DNA of 64,000 nt from Paracoccaceae bacterium. GTDB lineage: Bacteria > Pseudomonadota > Alphaproteobacteria > Rhodobacterales > Rhodobacteraceae. The notes beneath the pieces were generated by a model. The model searched no databases, was not told where the DNA came from, and saw only the letters and a list, made by a program, of their open reading frames with translations. The stretch covers positions 1 to 64,000 of the forward strand of contig JACVZW010000018.1 in NCBI GenBank assembly GCA_014654775.1. The letters run 5' to 3'. Below are positions 25,619-33,611 of the stretch, piece by piece; position 1 is the stretch's first letter, and every line of letters begins with the position of its first letter. Both the position numbers and the translations under genes were made by a program.

Positions 25619-25834
25619 TTATTTGCCGAAGGCCGCTTCGCGGGCCACGGCGGGGATGTCGGTGCGGGCGATGCCGAGATCGGCAAGCTCGCGGTCGGAA
25701 AGCTGCACCAGCTCGCGGACGGTCTGGTTGTACACGGCGCGGCGGGCGATCTGCAGCTTGAACTGGGCGAAGACGCCCGAGATGCGGTCAGCCAGCGAGA
25801 AGGACGCGGCGCGGGAGGAGTTGACATAAGCCAT
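25619..25834 (-). CDS. DUF1127 small protein (CcaF1-like)
   Basis: This 71-aa basic protein has the DUF1127 (YjiS-like) domain at its C-terminus: RRAVYNQTVRELVQLSDRELADLGIARTDIPAVAREAAFGK, with the diagnostic L(S)DRELADLGIAR core. The N-terminus (MAYVNSSRAASFSLADRISGVFAQFKLQ) is an amphipathic helix. In Rhodobacter sphaeroides the DUF1127 protein CcaF1, encoded upstream of the CcsR RNAs, binds RNA and affects sRNA maturation; the identical gene order here suggests the same role. The start ATG at 25834 has GAGG 9 nt upstream; a longer frame upstream is out of character. Gene and RNAs are probably one transcript. Confidence 0.9.
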   Translation of the reverse strand: MAYVNSSRAASFSLADRISGVFAQFKLQIARRAVYNQTVRELVQLSDRELADLGIARTDIPAVAREAAFGK

Positions 25835-25942
25835 TTCGATCAGCCTCAGTTTGTTACATCTGTTCTCAGGACAACGTTCTGTCGCGCTGTTACCGGAAAC
25901 ATGGGGCAAATGCTGCACCTGCACAATAGACGCGGTCTGCAA

Positions 25943-25957
25943 TGCTGCCATGCAGCA
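25943..25957. promoter_or_regulatory. Inverted repeat upstream of DUF1127-CcsR unit
   Basis: TGCTGC-CAT-GCAGCA is a perfect 6-3-6 inverted repeat 109 bp upstream of the DUF1127 start, in the 260-bp region shared with the divergent mrp gene. It has the same form as the site upstream of pyc. I could not assign a heat-shock-type promoter with confidence. Confidence 0.45.
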
Positions 25958-26094
25958 ATCGCATGGCTGACAGTCACAGAAATGTCATTGATTTCATGGG
26001 TTTCGATGAAAACCTGAGCAAATGGTCAACTCGGCCTTGTCGAGTGCCGAAAAGATGACGAGGTTTGCCGAAACCTTGGGCAGGAGTAGAACGA

Positions 26095-27171
26095 ATGACG
26101 GTTACCAAAGAGGAAATCCTGCGGGCGCTTTCCGGGGTCGCTTTGCCCGGTGGGGGCGATCTGGTGTCACGCGATCTGATTCGCGCGCTGACCGTTGACG
26201 GGGGGGTGGTGCGCTTTGTCATCGAGGCGGAAAGCCCCGAGGCGGCCCGCGCGCTGGGTCCTGTGCAGGGCGCGGCGGAGGCGGCGGTGAAGCGGTTGGC
26301 GGGTGTCGAGACGGTGCAGGTGGTGATGACGGCGCATGGTCCGGCGGCCAAGCCTGCAGCGCCGCCCACGTTGAAGATCGGGCAGCATCCGACGCCCCAG
26401 CAGGGCGGGCCGCAGAAGGTGTCGGGGGTGGACCGGATTATCGCGGTCGCCTCTGGCAAGGGGGGCGTGGGGAAGTCGACCGTCTCGTCCAATCTGGCGG
26501 TGGCGCTGGCGCGGCAGGGGCGGAAGGTGGGCCTTCTGGATGCCGATATCTATGGGCCGAGCCAGCCGCGGATGATGGGGGTGTCGAAGCGCCCCGCCAG
26601 CCCGGATGGGAAGATTATCGAGCCTTTGCAGGCACATGGCGTCACGATGATGTCGATTGGCCTGATGCTGAAGGAGGATGAGGCGGTCATCTGGCGGGGC
26701 CCGATGATCATGGGGGCGTTGCAGCAGCTTTTGGGGCAGGTGGCTTGGGGGAAGCTGGATATCCTGATCATCGACCTGCCGCCGGGGACGGGGGATATCC
26801 AGCTGACCTTGGCGCAAAGAACGCAACTGACCGGGGCGCTGGTGGTATCGACGCCGCAGGACGTGGCCCTTTTGGATGCGCGTAAAGCGCTGGATATGTT
26901 CAGCAAATTGAAGGTGCCGGTGCTGGGGCTGATCGAGAACATGTCGACCTTCTGCTGCCCGAACTGTGGACATGAGACGCAGATCTTTGGTCATGGCGGG
27001 GTGAAGGCGGAGGCGGCCAAGCTGGGCCTGCCCTTCCTTGGCGAATTGCCTTTGGCGCTTTCGGTGCGGCAGGCGGGGGATGCGGGCGTGCCGATCGCGG
27101 CGACCGATGCACCGGAAGCCGAGGCCTATGCGCGGCTGGCGAAGGGGCTGATCGCGGGCGGAATGGCGTAA
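26095..27171 (+). CDS. mrp: Mrp/ApbC-type Fe-S cluster carrier ATPase
   Basis: P-loop NTPase that carries and delivers [4Fe-4S] clusters. The 358-aa protein has an N-terminal MIP18-like domain (residues 1-80, [29 protein letters not shown]), a Pro/Ala linker, and the Mrp ATPase with the deviant Walker [52 protein letters not shown], and the cluster-binding CxxC in [10 protein letters not shown]. The start at 26095 follows CAGGAG by 9 bases. It is divergent from the DUF1127-CcsR unit. Confidence 0.95.
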   Translation: MTVTKEEILRALSGVALPGGGDLVSRDLIRALTVDGGVVRFVIEAESPEAARALGPVQGAAEAAVKRLAGVETVQVVMTAHGPAAKPAAPPTLKIGQHPTPQQGGPQKVSGVDRIIAVASGKGGVGKSTVSSNLAVALARQGRKVGLLDADIYGPSQPRMMGVSKRPASPDGKIIEPLQAHGVTMMSIGLMLKEDEAVIWRGPMIMGALQQLLGQVAWGKLDILIIDLPPGTGDIQLTLAQRTQLTGALVVSTPQDVALLDARKALDMFSKLKVPVLGLIENMSTFCCPNCGHETQIFGHGGVKAEAAKLGLPFLGELPLALSVRQAGDAGVPIAATDAPEAEAYARLAKGLIAGGMA

Positions 27172-27209
27172 GATTTGCGTTTCGGCGCAAGGGGTTGGCC
27201 CACAACAGG

Positions 27210-27251
27210 TGTGCCGAGATCTGTGCCGCCTTTTGTGCAGCAAAGTGTACA
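27210..27251 (+). repeat. Array of four TGTGC-type repeats with 12-bp period, copy A
   Basis: TGTGCCG starts at 27210 and 27222, TGTGCAG at 27234 and TGTACAT at 27246, an exact 12-bp spacing. A matching array occurs at 39757-39799. It lies just after mrp and 180 bp before the 66-aa gene. GGTTAATGG follows at 27285-27293. Confidence 0.85.
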
Positions 27252-27430
27252 TACAAATTTGGGCAGAGTGGGGTGCCTGATTTTGGTTAATGGTGCGCGT
27301 ATGCACAGAAGGCCGGCGGCGGCCGGTGGATGACCGATCGGGGGGCTGGACGGGGCGCGCATGGCTTCCCACATCCTTCTCAGTCTGTCATCGCCCCTGT
27401 GCGACAGGGGCAGGGCAAGAGGACCCGACC

Positions 27431-27631
27431 ATGAGCATTGACCTGCCGCCGATCCCCGACCTAGCCGCGATCATCGCGCCGCAGGACATCGAGAAGAAAA
27501 AGCGTGGCGGGAGCGGCCGCGCGGCGGCCATCGCCATCGGCACGGTGCTGATCCTGTCGGATGGATCGGAATGCGTGGTCGCCGGTTTTGACGCGGCGGG
27601 CAATCCGATCTGCCATCCGCTGCAGAACTGA
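27431..27631 (+). CDS. Small conserved-looking hypothetical protein
   Basis: This 66-aa protein (MSIDLPPIPDLAAIIAPQDIEKKKRGG, then AAAIAIGTVLILSDGSECVVAGFDAAGNPICHPLQN) has a proline-rich N-terminus, a basic middle and a beta-type C-terminus. No signal peptide is clear, and I do not know the family. The codon usage (G/C in third positions) matches the neighbours. The repeat array of 12-bp period lies upstream and the long mraZ leader downstream. Confidence 0.6.
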   Translation: MSIDLPPIPDLAAIIAPQDIEKKKRGGSGRAAAIAIGTVLILSDGSECVVAGFDAAGNPICHPLQN

Positions 27632-27747
27632 CCTTCGGACAGAGCGGATCGGCCCCCCGGATGGGGTAGGCAGCGGCGCGCGGTGATCCCGCGACCCGGC
27701 AGAACGGGTATGACCCGCCGGGTGGCCTATCCATCCGCCCCGCCGGA

Positions 27748-27772
27748 TGGGACGGGATGGGATGGGTTGGGA
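27748..27772 (+). promoter_or_regulatory. MraZ-type box: three TGGGA repeats, 10-bp period
   Basis: TGGGA occurs at 27748, 27758 and 27768, each separated by 5 nt. MraZ is known to bind TGGGN repeats with 5-nt spacers in front of its own operon. The cluster lies 631 bp upstream of mraZ, unusually far. Confidence 0.55.
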
Positions 27773-27798
27773 CAGCCCTTTCCGACGAATCAATTGCA

Positions 27799-27813
27799 TG
27801 GGAAATCGTGGGA
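27799..27813 (+). promoter_or_regulatory. MraZ-type box: two TGGGA repeats, 10-bp period
   Basis: TGGGAAATCG followed by TGGGA (27799 and 27809). It is preceded by TTGCA, giving TTGCATGGGA, which recurs at 28079-28088 in the candidate promoter nearer to mraZ. Confidence 0.5.
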
Positions 27814-27838
27814 GAAGCCCGTCCGCTGGCCTGAATCG

Positions 27839-27870
27839 GGGGCTTCTGCGCCGGATTCCGGCCCCTTTTT
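27839..27870 (+). terminator. Possible intrinsic terminator in the mraZ leader region
   Basis: GGGGC (27839-27843) pairs with GCCCC (27861-27865) around a 17-nt loop that contains a smaller CCGG-ATT-CCGG hairpin, followed by TTTTT. It may end transcription from the 66-aa gene or of a leader transcript. Confidence 0.5.
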
Positions 27871-27911
27871 GACCTGTATCTCGGTCTCTCTGGGGGTCTG
27901 TGCAAAAAAGT

Positions 27912-27926
27912 TGGGATCGGGTGGGA
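27912..27926 (+). promoter_or_regulatory. MraZ-type box: two TGGGA repeats, 10-bp period
   Basis: TGGGATCGGG followed by TGGGAAATCGGG (27912 and 27922), again with exact 10-bp phasing. The core TGGGAAATCG is shared with the box at 27799 and, on the minus strand, with the inverted repeat at 28082-28100. Confidence 0.5.
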
Positions 27927-28078
27927 AATCGGGCCACTCACTGACGATCACTATATGTTGTGATTGTTTGAGGCATAACCGCCTATTTGTGGCGGGTTGG
28001 CTGTGGATAACTTTACCAGATGCTGTGTTGGGATATGGGTTTGAACAAGATATGCCCAAAGTCTCCCTCATTTTCCCG

Positions 28079-28109
28079 TTGCATGGGACGATTTCCCATG
28101 GCACATAAG
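28079..28109 (+). promoter_or_regulatory. Candidate promoter with inverted-repeat operator upstream of mraZ
   Basis: A -35-like TTGCAT (28079-28084) and a -10-like CACATA (28102-28107) are spaced by 17 bp. The spacer is filled by the inverted repeat CATGGGA/TCCCATG (28082-28100), whose half-sites are the MraZ core TGGGA in opposed orientation. A protein bound there would block the promoter. Predicted transcription start is near 28115. Confidence 0.45.
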
Positions 28110-28114
28110 GGACA

Positions 28115-28327
28115 CGAAGATGAGAGCGGGCAAAACGAAAGCAGGGGCGGCTCAAGACCCCGAACAGGCGAAAGCAGGCTTCATACAGGCACCCGCCTTC
28201 ATCGAAACCAGAGATCCGGCGCGCGAGCGAGCAGACATCTCCCCCAGGTGGCGCGCGTAGCTGGACGCCCAGCGATGGGACAGGCGGCGGATCGAGCAGT
28301 GGCAGCAGCTCGATCCGCCGTTTCCGT
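28115..28327 (+). ncRNA. UpsM-like leader RNA of mraZ
   Basis: A transcript from the candidate promoter would reach after about 210 nt a strong intrinsic-terminator hairpin: CGGCGGATCGAGC (28285-28297) with GCTCGATCCGCCG (28308-28320), 13 perfect pairs, 10-nt loop, then TTTCCGTTT. In Rhodobacter sphaeroides the abundant RNA UpsM (about 206 nt) arises by partial termination in the mraZ 5' leader. Position, length and terminator agree, but I judged by architecture, not by sequence comparison. Confidence 0.5.
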
Positions 28328-28329
28328 TT
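28285..28329 (+). terminator. 13-bp hairpin with T-rich tail in front of mraZ
   Basis: The perfect 13-bp stem described for the UpsM-like RNA is followed by TTTCCGTTTC. The tail is not a pure T-run, which would fit partial termination and read-through into mraZ. Confidence 0.7.
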
Positions 28330-28402
28330 CAGGGTCCGGGTTTGCCGGACAGGGGCCTGACGGAGCAGGGCAAGAAGCTGCGCGAAGGAGGCCGGAAGGC
28401 CC

Positions 28403-28912
28403 ATGTCGGAGGCGTTCAGAGGCGAGTTCACCCAGAAGGTGGACGGTAAGGCGCGGGTGTCGATCCCGGCGGCCTTTCGCCGTGTTCTGGAGGCCGGAGA
28501 CCCGGACAGCATCCGCAAGCGCATCGTGATCGTCTATGGCGACGAGCGCCGCAAATACGCCGATTGCTATACCGTCGCGGGCGCGCAGCGCCTTGAGGCG
28601 ATGATCCGCAAGCTGCCGTTGGGGTCGCCCCAGCGCCGCCTGCTGGAGCGCAATGTCATCACCCTGTCCGTCACGGTCGAGATCGATGACGACGGGCGGA
28701 TCGTCCTGCCGCCGAAGGTGCGGGAAAAAACCGGGCTGTCCGCGAGCGACGCGGGCGAGGCGGTCTTTGCCGGGGCGCTGGACACGTTCCAGATCTGGAA
28801 GCCCGAGACATATGAGGCCGAGATCCTGCGCGCGGCGGAAGAGGATCTGGCGGCACTGCCTGCGGATATGGACATCCTGTCGCTTTTGGGCGGCGACGCG
28901 CCGGAGGTCTGA
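28403..28912 (+). CDS. mraZ: MraZ, transcriptional regulator of the dcw cluster
   Basis: This 169-aa protein contains two SpoVT/AbrB-like MraZ domains: FRGEFTQKVDGKARVSIPAAFRRVL (residues 5-29) and VEIDDDGRIVLPPKVREKTGL (about 92-112). MraZ forms ring oligomers that bind TGGGN direct repeats upstream of its own operon and represses it. GAAGGAGG precedes the ATG by 10 nt. It is the first gene of the division and cell-wall cluster and is preceded by an exceptionally long (771 bp) non-coding region with several TGGGA clusters. Confidence 0.95.
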   Translation: MSEAFRGEFTQKVDGKARVSIPAAFRRVLEAGDPDSIRKRIVIVYGDERRKYADCYTVAGAQRLEAMIRKLPLGSPQRRLLERNVITLSVTVEIDDDGRIVLPPKVREKTGLSASDAGEAVFAGALDTFQIWKPETYEAEILRAAEEDLAALPADMDILSLLGGDAPEV

Positions 28913-28915
28913 GCC

Positions 28916-29920
28916 TTGGAAGTCCGCGATCAGGAGATCGGTCGCATCCCCCACATCCCGGTGCTGCTTGGCCCGCTTCTGGCGGCTGTCGCCCCGGTGG
29001 AGGGCGACTGGCTGGACGGCACATTCGGTGCGGGCGGTTATGCGCGGGGTTTGCTGGAGGCGGGTGCTTCGCGGGTGACAGGGGTGGATCGGGACCCGCT
29101 GGCGTTGCAGATGGCAGGGTCTTGGGCGGGAGAGTATGGCGACCGGCTGCGGCTGGTGGCGGGGAATTTCGCGGAACTGGACGTGCATGCAGGCGGGCCG
29201 CTGGACGGGGTCGTGCTGGACCTTGGCGTGTCGTCGATGCAGTTGGACCGGGCAGAGCGGGGGTTTTCCTTTCAGAAGGACGGACCCCTCGACATGCGGA
29301 TGAGCCAAGAGGGCGAAAGTGCCGCCGATCTGGTGAACGGGGCGGCGGAAGGGCTGCTGGCGGATATCCTGTATCATTACGGCGAAGAGCGGGCCTCGCG
29401 CCGGATCGCGCGGGCGATCGTGGAGGCGCGCTCGGTGGCGCCGATCACCACCACGCTGCGGTTGGCCGAGATCGTGGCGAAATGCCTGCCGCGCCCGAAG
29501 CCGGGGCAGAGCCATCCCGCGACGCGGAGCTTTCAGGCGATCCGCATCGCGGTGAATACGGAGTTTGACAGTCTGGCCGAAGGGTTGCAGGCCGCCGAGC
29601 GTGCGCTGAAGCCCGGCGGGCGGCTGGCGGTGGTGACGTTCCATTCCCTTGAGGACCGGATCGTGAAGCGGTTCTTCCAGATCGCGAGCGGGGCGGAGGC
29701 CAATGCCAACCGCTACGCCCCGGCGCGCGCCGACCAATCGGCGCGGTTCGAGATGATCACCAAAAAGGCGGTCGCGCCCGATGAGGGCGAGTTGGCCGCC
29801 AATCCGCGCGCCCGCAGCGCCAAGCTGCGCGTGGCGCGGCGGACCCATGTTCCCGCAGCCCGGATCGCGCCCGCCGCGCTGGGCCTGCCAGAGTTTCAGC
29901 CCAAGAAAGGACGCCGCTGA
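28916..29920 (+). CDS. rsmH: 16S rRNA m4C1402 methyltransferase RsmH
   Basis: SAM-dependent methyltransferase modifying N4 of C1402 in 16S rRNA. The 334-aa protein shows [32 protein letters not shown] (SAM site), [58 protein letters not shown] and [21 protein letters not shown]. No ATG or GTG lies near the required N-terminus; the start appears to be TTG at 28916 (Met-Glu-Val-Arg), 3 bp after mraZ. Its stop overlaps the ftsL start (TGATG). Confidence 0.94.
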   Translation: MEVRDQEIGRIPHIPVLLGPLLAAVAPVEGDWLDGTFGAGGYARGLLEAGASRVTGVDRDPLALQMAGSWAGEYGDRLRLVAGNFAELDVHAGGPLDGVVLDLGVSSMQLDRAERGFSFQKDGPLDMRMSQEGESAADLVNGAAEGLLADILYHYGEERASRRIARAIVEARSVAPITTTLRLAEIVAKCLPRPKPGQSHPATRSFQAIRIAVNTEFDSLAEGLQAAERALKPGGRLAVVTFHSLEDRIVKRFFQIASGAEANANRYAPARADQSARFEMITKKAVAPDEGELAANPRARSAKLRVARRTHVPAARIAPAALGLPEFQPKKGRR

Positions 29921-30330
29921 TGCGCCCTGTGTTCTTTGTCCTCTCGTTCCTTGTCGTGATGGGTCTGGCCTTCTGGGCCTATCGCGAGAATTACGCCACG
30001 CAGGCCGCGCTGCGGGAGATGACCCAGTTGCAGAACGAGATCGCCAGCTTGCGCGAGGCGCTGACGCTGCAGCGGGCCGAATGGGCCTATTTGAACCGGC
30101 CCGAGCGGTTGCGCGAGTTGGCGACGCTGAATTTCGACCGGTTGGGGCTGTTGCCGCTGGAACCCGTGCAGTTTGGGGCGGCGGCGCAGGTGTCCTATCC
30201 GGCGCCGACCATCCTGCCGGGGATGGAAGGCTTTCCCGATATCGATGCGCCGGTCGCGGTGACCGGCCAGACGGATTCCGAGACCGGGGCGGGGAATGCC
30301 GCCTCTTCTGTTGACGGACAATTCCCATGA
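29920..30330 (+). CDS. ftsL: Cell division protein FtsL
   Basis: Bitopic divisome protein of 136 aa: a short N-terminus, one membrane helix (residues 3-20, PVFFVLSFLVVMGLAFWAY) and a periplasmic coiled coil (about 28-62, AALREMTQLQNEIASLREALTLQRAEWAYLN). It pairs with FtsB/DivIC and FtsQ to activate FtsWI. Assignment rests on topology and position between rsmH and ftsI, since FtsL sequences diverge. The ftsI start overlaps its stop (ATGA). Confidence 0.9.
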   Translation: MRPVFFVLSFLVVMGLAFWAYRENYATQAALREMTQLQNEIASLREALTLQRAEWAYLNRPERLRELATLNFDRLGLLPLEPVQFGAAAQVSYPAPTILPGMEGFPDIDAPVAVTGQTDSETGAGNAASSVDGQFP

Positions 30331-32114
30331 TCCGCACGCCCCTGCGCCCGCTGGCCCGTATCCTGTCCGCCCGTCAGAAGGGCGAGAATCCCGACACGAT
30401 CGAGCGCGAGAACCTGCGCCTGCGCCATGAGGAGATCCGCGACAAATCTCGCGCCCGGGCCGAGGTGCGGCTGTTGTTCCTGAGCCTTGGTTTTCTGGCG
30501 GCCTTTGCCACCATCGGGGCGCGGATGGGGCTTTTGGCCGCGACCGAGCCGATGGAGCCGCGCACGGCGGCGGCGGGGGCGGAAATTGTGGCGACGCGGG
30601 CCGATATCACGGATCGCAACGGGCGCATTCTGGCGACCAACATGCAGACCTATTCGCTTTATGCGCAGCCTAAGGACATGGTCGATCCGGGCCGGGTGGC
30701 GCGGGAATTGGCGAAGATCTTCCCCGAAATCGATCCCGTCGCGCTGGAGCGGCGGTTGACCGACGGGCGGTCCTTCTTGTGGATCCGCCGGGTTATGAGC
30801 CCCGAGCAGATGCAGCGGGTCCATGAGATCGGCGATCCGGGCCTGTTGTTCGGGCCGCGCGAGATGCGGCTTTATCCCAACGGGCAGTTGGCCGCGCATG
30901 TGCTGGGCGGGGCGAGTTTCGGGGCGGAGGGCGTGTCGAGCGCCGAGGTGATCGGGACGGCGGGGATCGAGAAGGCGCTGGATGCGCGGCTGCGCGATCC
31001 GGCGCAATCGGGCACGCCCCTTGCGCTGTCCATCGATCTGACGCTGCAGGCGACGATCGAAGAGGTGCTGGCCACGGGCAAGACCATGCTGAACGCCAAG
31101 GGCGCGGCGGCGATCCTGATGGATGTGCGGACGGGGGAGATCCTGTCGCTGGCCTCGCTGCCCGCGTTCGATCCGAATGACCGGCCCAATCCGCTGGTGA
31201 AGGGCGATCCGGGTGACAGCCCGCTCTTTAACCGGGCTGTGCAGGGTGTGTATGAACTGGGGTCGACCTTCAAGATTTTCACCGTGGCCAATGCGTTGAA
31301 CCTTGGGCTGGTGGAGATGGAGACGATGGTGGATGCCAATGCGCCCAAGCGCTGGGGCCGGTTCACCATCAAGGAATTCCAGAACAAGAATTACGGGCCG
31401 CTGCTGTCGGTCGAGGATGTCATCGTGAAGTCGTCGAACGTCGGCACGGCCAATCTTGCCCTTATGATCGGGGCGGAGCGGCAGGCGGCGTTTTTCCAGT
31501 CGCTGGGGTTCTTCCAGCCCACCACGATCGAGTTGGTGGAGGCGCCGGGGGCGCGGCCCATCGTGCCCAAGCGATGGCCCGACATCACGACGATCACGAC
31601 GAGCTATGGGCACGGCATTTCGGCCAGCCCGATGCATCTGGCGGTGGCCTATGCGGCGATTGCCAATGGCGGGGTGATGGTGACGCCGACGCTGCTGCAG
31701 GGCGGTGTGCCGCAGAACGGGCCGCGCGTCATGTCGGAAGAGACGGCGCGGGATTCGGTGAACATGCTGCGCAGCGTGGTGGCGCAGGGCACCGCGACCC
31801 TGAGTGATGTGCCGGGCTATCAGGTGGCGGGCAAGACCGGGACGGCGGAAAAGCCCAATGCGCAGGGCGGCTATGACACCGACAAGGTGGTGAACACCTT
31901 CGCGAGTCTCTTTCCCGCCGATGATCCGAAATACGTGCTGGTGGTGACGCTGGACGAGCCGGTGGAGACATCGGGCAGCGAGCCGCGCCGCACAGCGGGC
32001 TGGACGGCGGTGCCGGTGGCGGGCGAGATCATCCGCCGCACCGCGCCGCTGATGGGGTTGCGACCGGTGGTTGAACCGCCTCCGGTCGATGAGCTAACAG
32101 CCGTCTCGAACTGA
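30327..32114 (+). CDS. ftsI: Peptidoglycan transpeptidase FtsI (PBP3)
   Basis: Class B penicillin-binding protein that cross-links septal peptidoglycan. The 595-aa protein has an N-terminal membrane anchor (about 50-70, LLFLSLGFLAAFATIGARMGLLAA), a pedestal domain (ATRADITDRNGRILATN) and the transpeptidase domain with the catalytic ELGSTFKIFT (SxxK), SSNVGT (SxN) and VAGKTGTAEK (KTG) motifs. It works with FtsW, which is 10 kb downstream in this cluster. It overlaps ftsL by 4 bp. Confidence 0.96.
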   Translation: MIRTPLRPLARILSARQKGENPDTIERENLRLRHEEIRDKSRARAEVRLLFLSLGFLAAFATIGARMGLLAATEPMEPRTAAAGAEIVATRADITDRNGRILATNMQTYSLYAQPKDMVDPGRVARELAKIFPEIDPVALERRLTDGRSFLWIRRVMSPEQMQRVHEIGDPGLLFGPREMRLYPNGQLAAHVLGGASFGAEGVSSAEVIGTAGIEKALDARLRDPAQSGTPLALSIDLTLQATIEEVLATGKTMLNAKGAAAILMDVRTGEILSLASLPAFDPNDRPNPLVKGDPGDSPLFNRAVQGVYELGSTFKIFTVANALNLGLVEMETMVDANAPKRWGRFTIKEFQNKNYGPLLSVEDVIVKSSNVGTANLALMIGAERQAAFFQSLGFFQPTTIELVEAPGARPIVPKRWPDITTITTSYGHGISASPMHLAVAYAAIANGGVMVTPTLLQGGVPQNGPRVMSEETARDSVNMLRSVVAQGTATLSDVPGYQVAGKTGTAEKPNAQGGYDTDKVVNTFASLFPADDPKYVLVVTLDEPVETSGSEPRRTAGWTAVPVAGEIIRRTAPLMGLRPVVEPPPVDELTAVSN

Positions 32115-32129
32115 GACGGGGGCGCGGGG

Positions 32130-33611
32130 ATGGCCGGGGTGCGGAAACTGTCGGAACTCGGTCTGACGGCGCGGGGCGGGGTGGACCCCTTGATCGCGGG
32201 CGTGACGGTGGACAGCCGGGCGGTGAAGCCCGGCTTTCTGTTTGCCGCGCTGCCCGGCGCGCGGATGCATGGGGCCGAATTCATCGGGCCCGCGCTGCGG
32301 ATGGGGGCGGCGGCGGTTTTGACCGACGCCGAAGGCGCGCGTCTGGCGGGCGAGGCTCTGGCCGGATCGGATGCGGCGCTGGTGCTGGCCGAAGATGCGC
32401 GGGAGGCCCTGTCGGGGGCGGCGGCGCTGTGGTTCGGGGCGCAGCCCGCCACGATGGTGGCGGTGACCGGGACGAACGGGAAGACATCCGTCGCGACATT
32501 CACCCGGCAGATTTGGGCCGCGCTGGGCCATGAGGCCATCAATATCGGCACGACCGGGGTGGAGGGGGCGTGGTCTGCGCCGTCGTCGCATACCACACCC
32601 GATGCGATCACCCTGAATGCGATGCTGGCGCAGGCGGCCGCGGCGGGGGTCACCCATGCGGCGATGGAGGCATCTTCGCACGGGCTTGATCAGCGGCGGA
32701 TGGATGGGGTGCGGCTGGCGGCGGCTGGTTTCACCAATTTCACGCAGGATCATCTGGATTATCACGGCACGATGGAGGCCTATTTCGCCGCCAAGGCGGA
32801 GTTGTTTGGCCGCGTCCTGCCGCCCGAGGCCGTGGCGGTGGTGAACCTGAACGACCCTCACGGCGCGCGGATGGCCGAGGTGGCGGCGGCGCGGGGGCAG
32901 CGGGTGATCACCGTGGGCCATGGCGCGGGTTGCGATCTGCGGATCACCGGGCAGAGGGCCGAGGCGACGGGGCAGGAGGTGCGCTTTGTCTGGCAAGGCG
33001 TGCAGGCGCATCAGGTGAAGCTGGCGCTGATCGGCGGGTTTCAGGCGGAGAATGTGGCGCTGGCCGCCGGGCTTGTGATCGCGGCGGGGGAGGCCCCGGC
33101 CGAGGTCTTTGCCGTGCTGGGCAAGTTGACGGGGGTGCGCGGGCGCATGCAACTGGCCGCGACGCGCCGGAATGGGGCGGCGGTCTTCGTGGATTATGCC
33201 CATACGCCGGATGCGATTGCGACGGCTTTGCGCGCGCTGCGGCCCCATGTGATGGGGCGGATCATCATCGTCCTTGGCGCGGGCGGGGACCGGGATCGCA
33301 CGAAGCGGCCCCTGATGGGGGCGGCGGCGCGGGAGTTCGCCGATGTGCTTTATGTCACCGACGACAATCCGCGCAGCGAGGAGCCGGCGGCGATCCGGGC
33401 CGAGATCATGGCCGCCTGTCCGGAGGCCAATGAGGTGGGCGACCGGGCAGAGGCCATCCTGCGCGGCGTGGATGCTTTGGGGCCGGGCGATGCGTTGCTG
33501 ATCGCGGGCAAGGGGCATGAGACGGGGCAGATCATCAAGGGCGATGTCTACCCCTTTGACGACGTGGAACAGGCAAGCATCGCTGTGGCGGCGCTGGACG
33601 GGGTGATATGA
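32130..33611 (+). CDS. murE: UDP-MurNAc-L-Ala-D-Glu:meso-DAP ligase MurE
   Basis: Adds the third amino acid to the muropeptide. The 493-aa ligase has the three Mur domains: N-terminal UDP-binding (VTVDSRAVKPGFLFAALPG), ATP-binding VTGTNGKTSVATF with VTHAAMEASSHGLDQRR, and the C-terminal domain with the DNPRSEEP motif, which marks specificity for meso-diaminopimelate. The overlap ATGA with murF indicates coupling. Confidence 0.96.
   Translation: MAGVRKLSELGLTARGGVDPLIAGVTVDSRAVKPGFLFAALPGARMHGAEFIGPALRMGAAAVLTDAEGARLAGEALAGSDAALVLAEDAREALSGAAALWFGAQPATMVAVTGTNGKTSVATFTRQIWAALGHEAINIGTTGVEGAWSAPSSHTTPDAITLNAMLAQAAAAGVTHAAMEASSHGLDQRRMDGVRLAAAGFTNFTQDHLDYHGTMEAYFAAKAELFGRVLPPEAVAVVNLNDPHGARMAEVAAARGQRVITVGHGAGCDLRITGQRAEATGQEVRFVWQGVQAHQVKLALIGGFQAENVALAAGLVIAAGEAPAEVFAVLGKLTGVRGRMQLAATRRNGAAVFVDYAHTPDAIATALRALRPHVMGRIIIVLGAGGDRDRTKRPLMGAAAREFADVLYVTDDNPRSEEPAAIRAEIMAACPEANEVGDRAEAILRGVDALGPGDALLIAGKGHETGQIIKGDVYPFDDVEQASIAVAALDGVI

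Noticed and set aside
25866-25884. GTTC...GTTC before the DUF1127 gene as a LexA box
   Set aside because: The spacing is 10 nt instead of 7.
28120-28449. A plus-strand frame before mraZ that reads like protein, with a TAG at 28258-28260
   Set aside because: It could be taken as a pseudogene, but its second half is mostly the 13-bp terminator hairpin, and the frame runs into the mraZ start. The UpsM-like RNA explains the region better.
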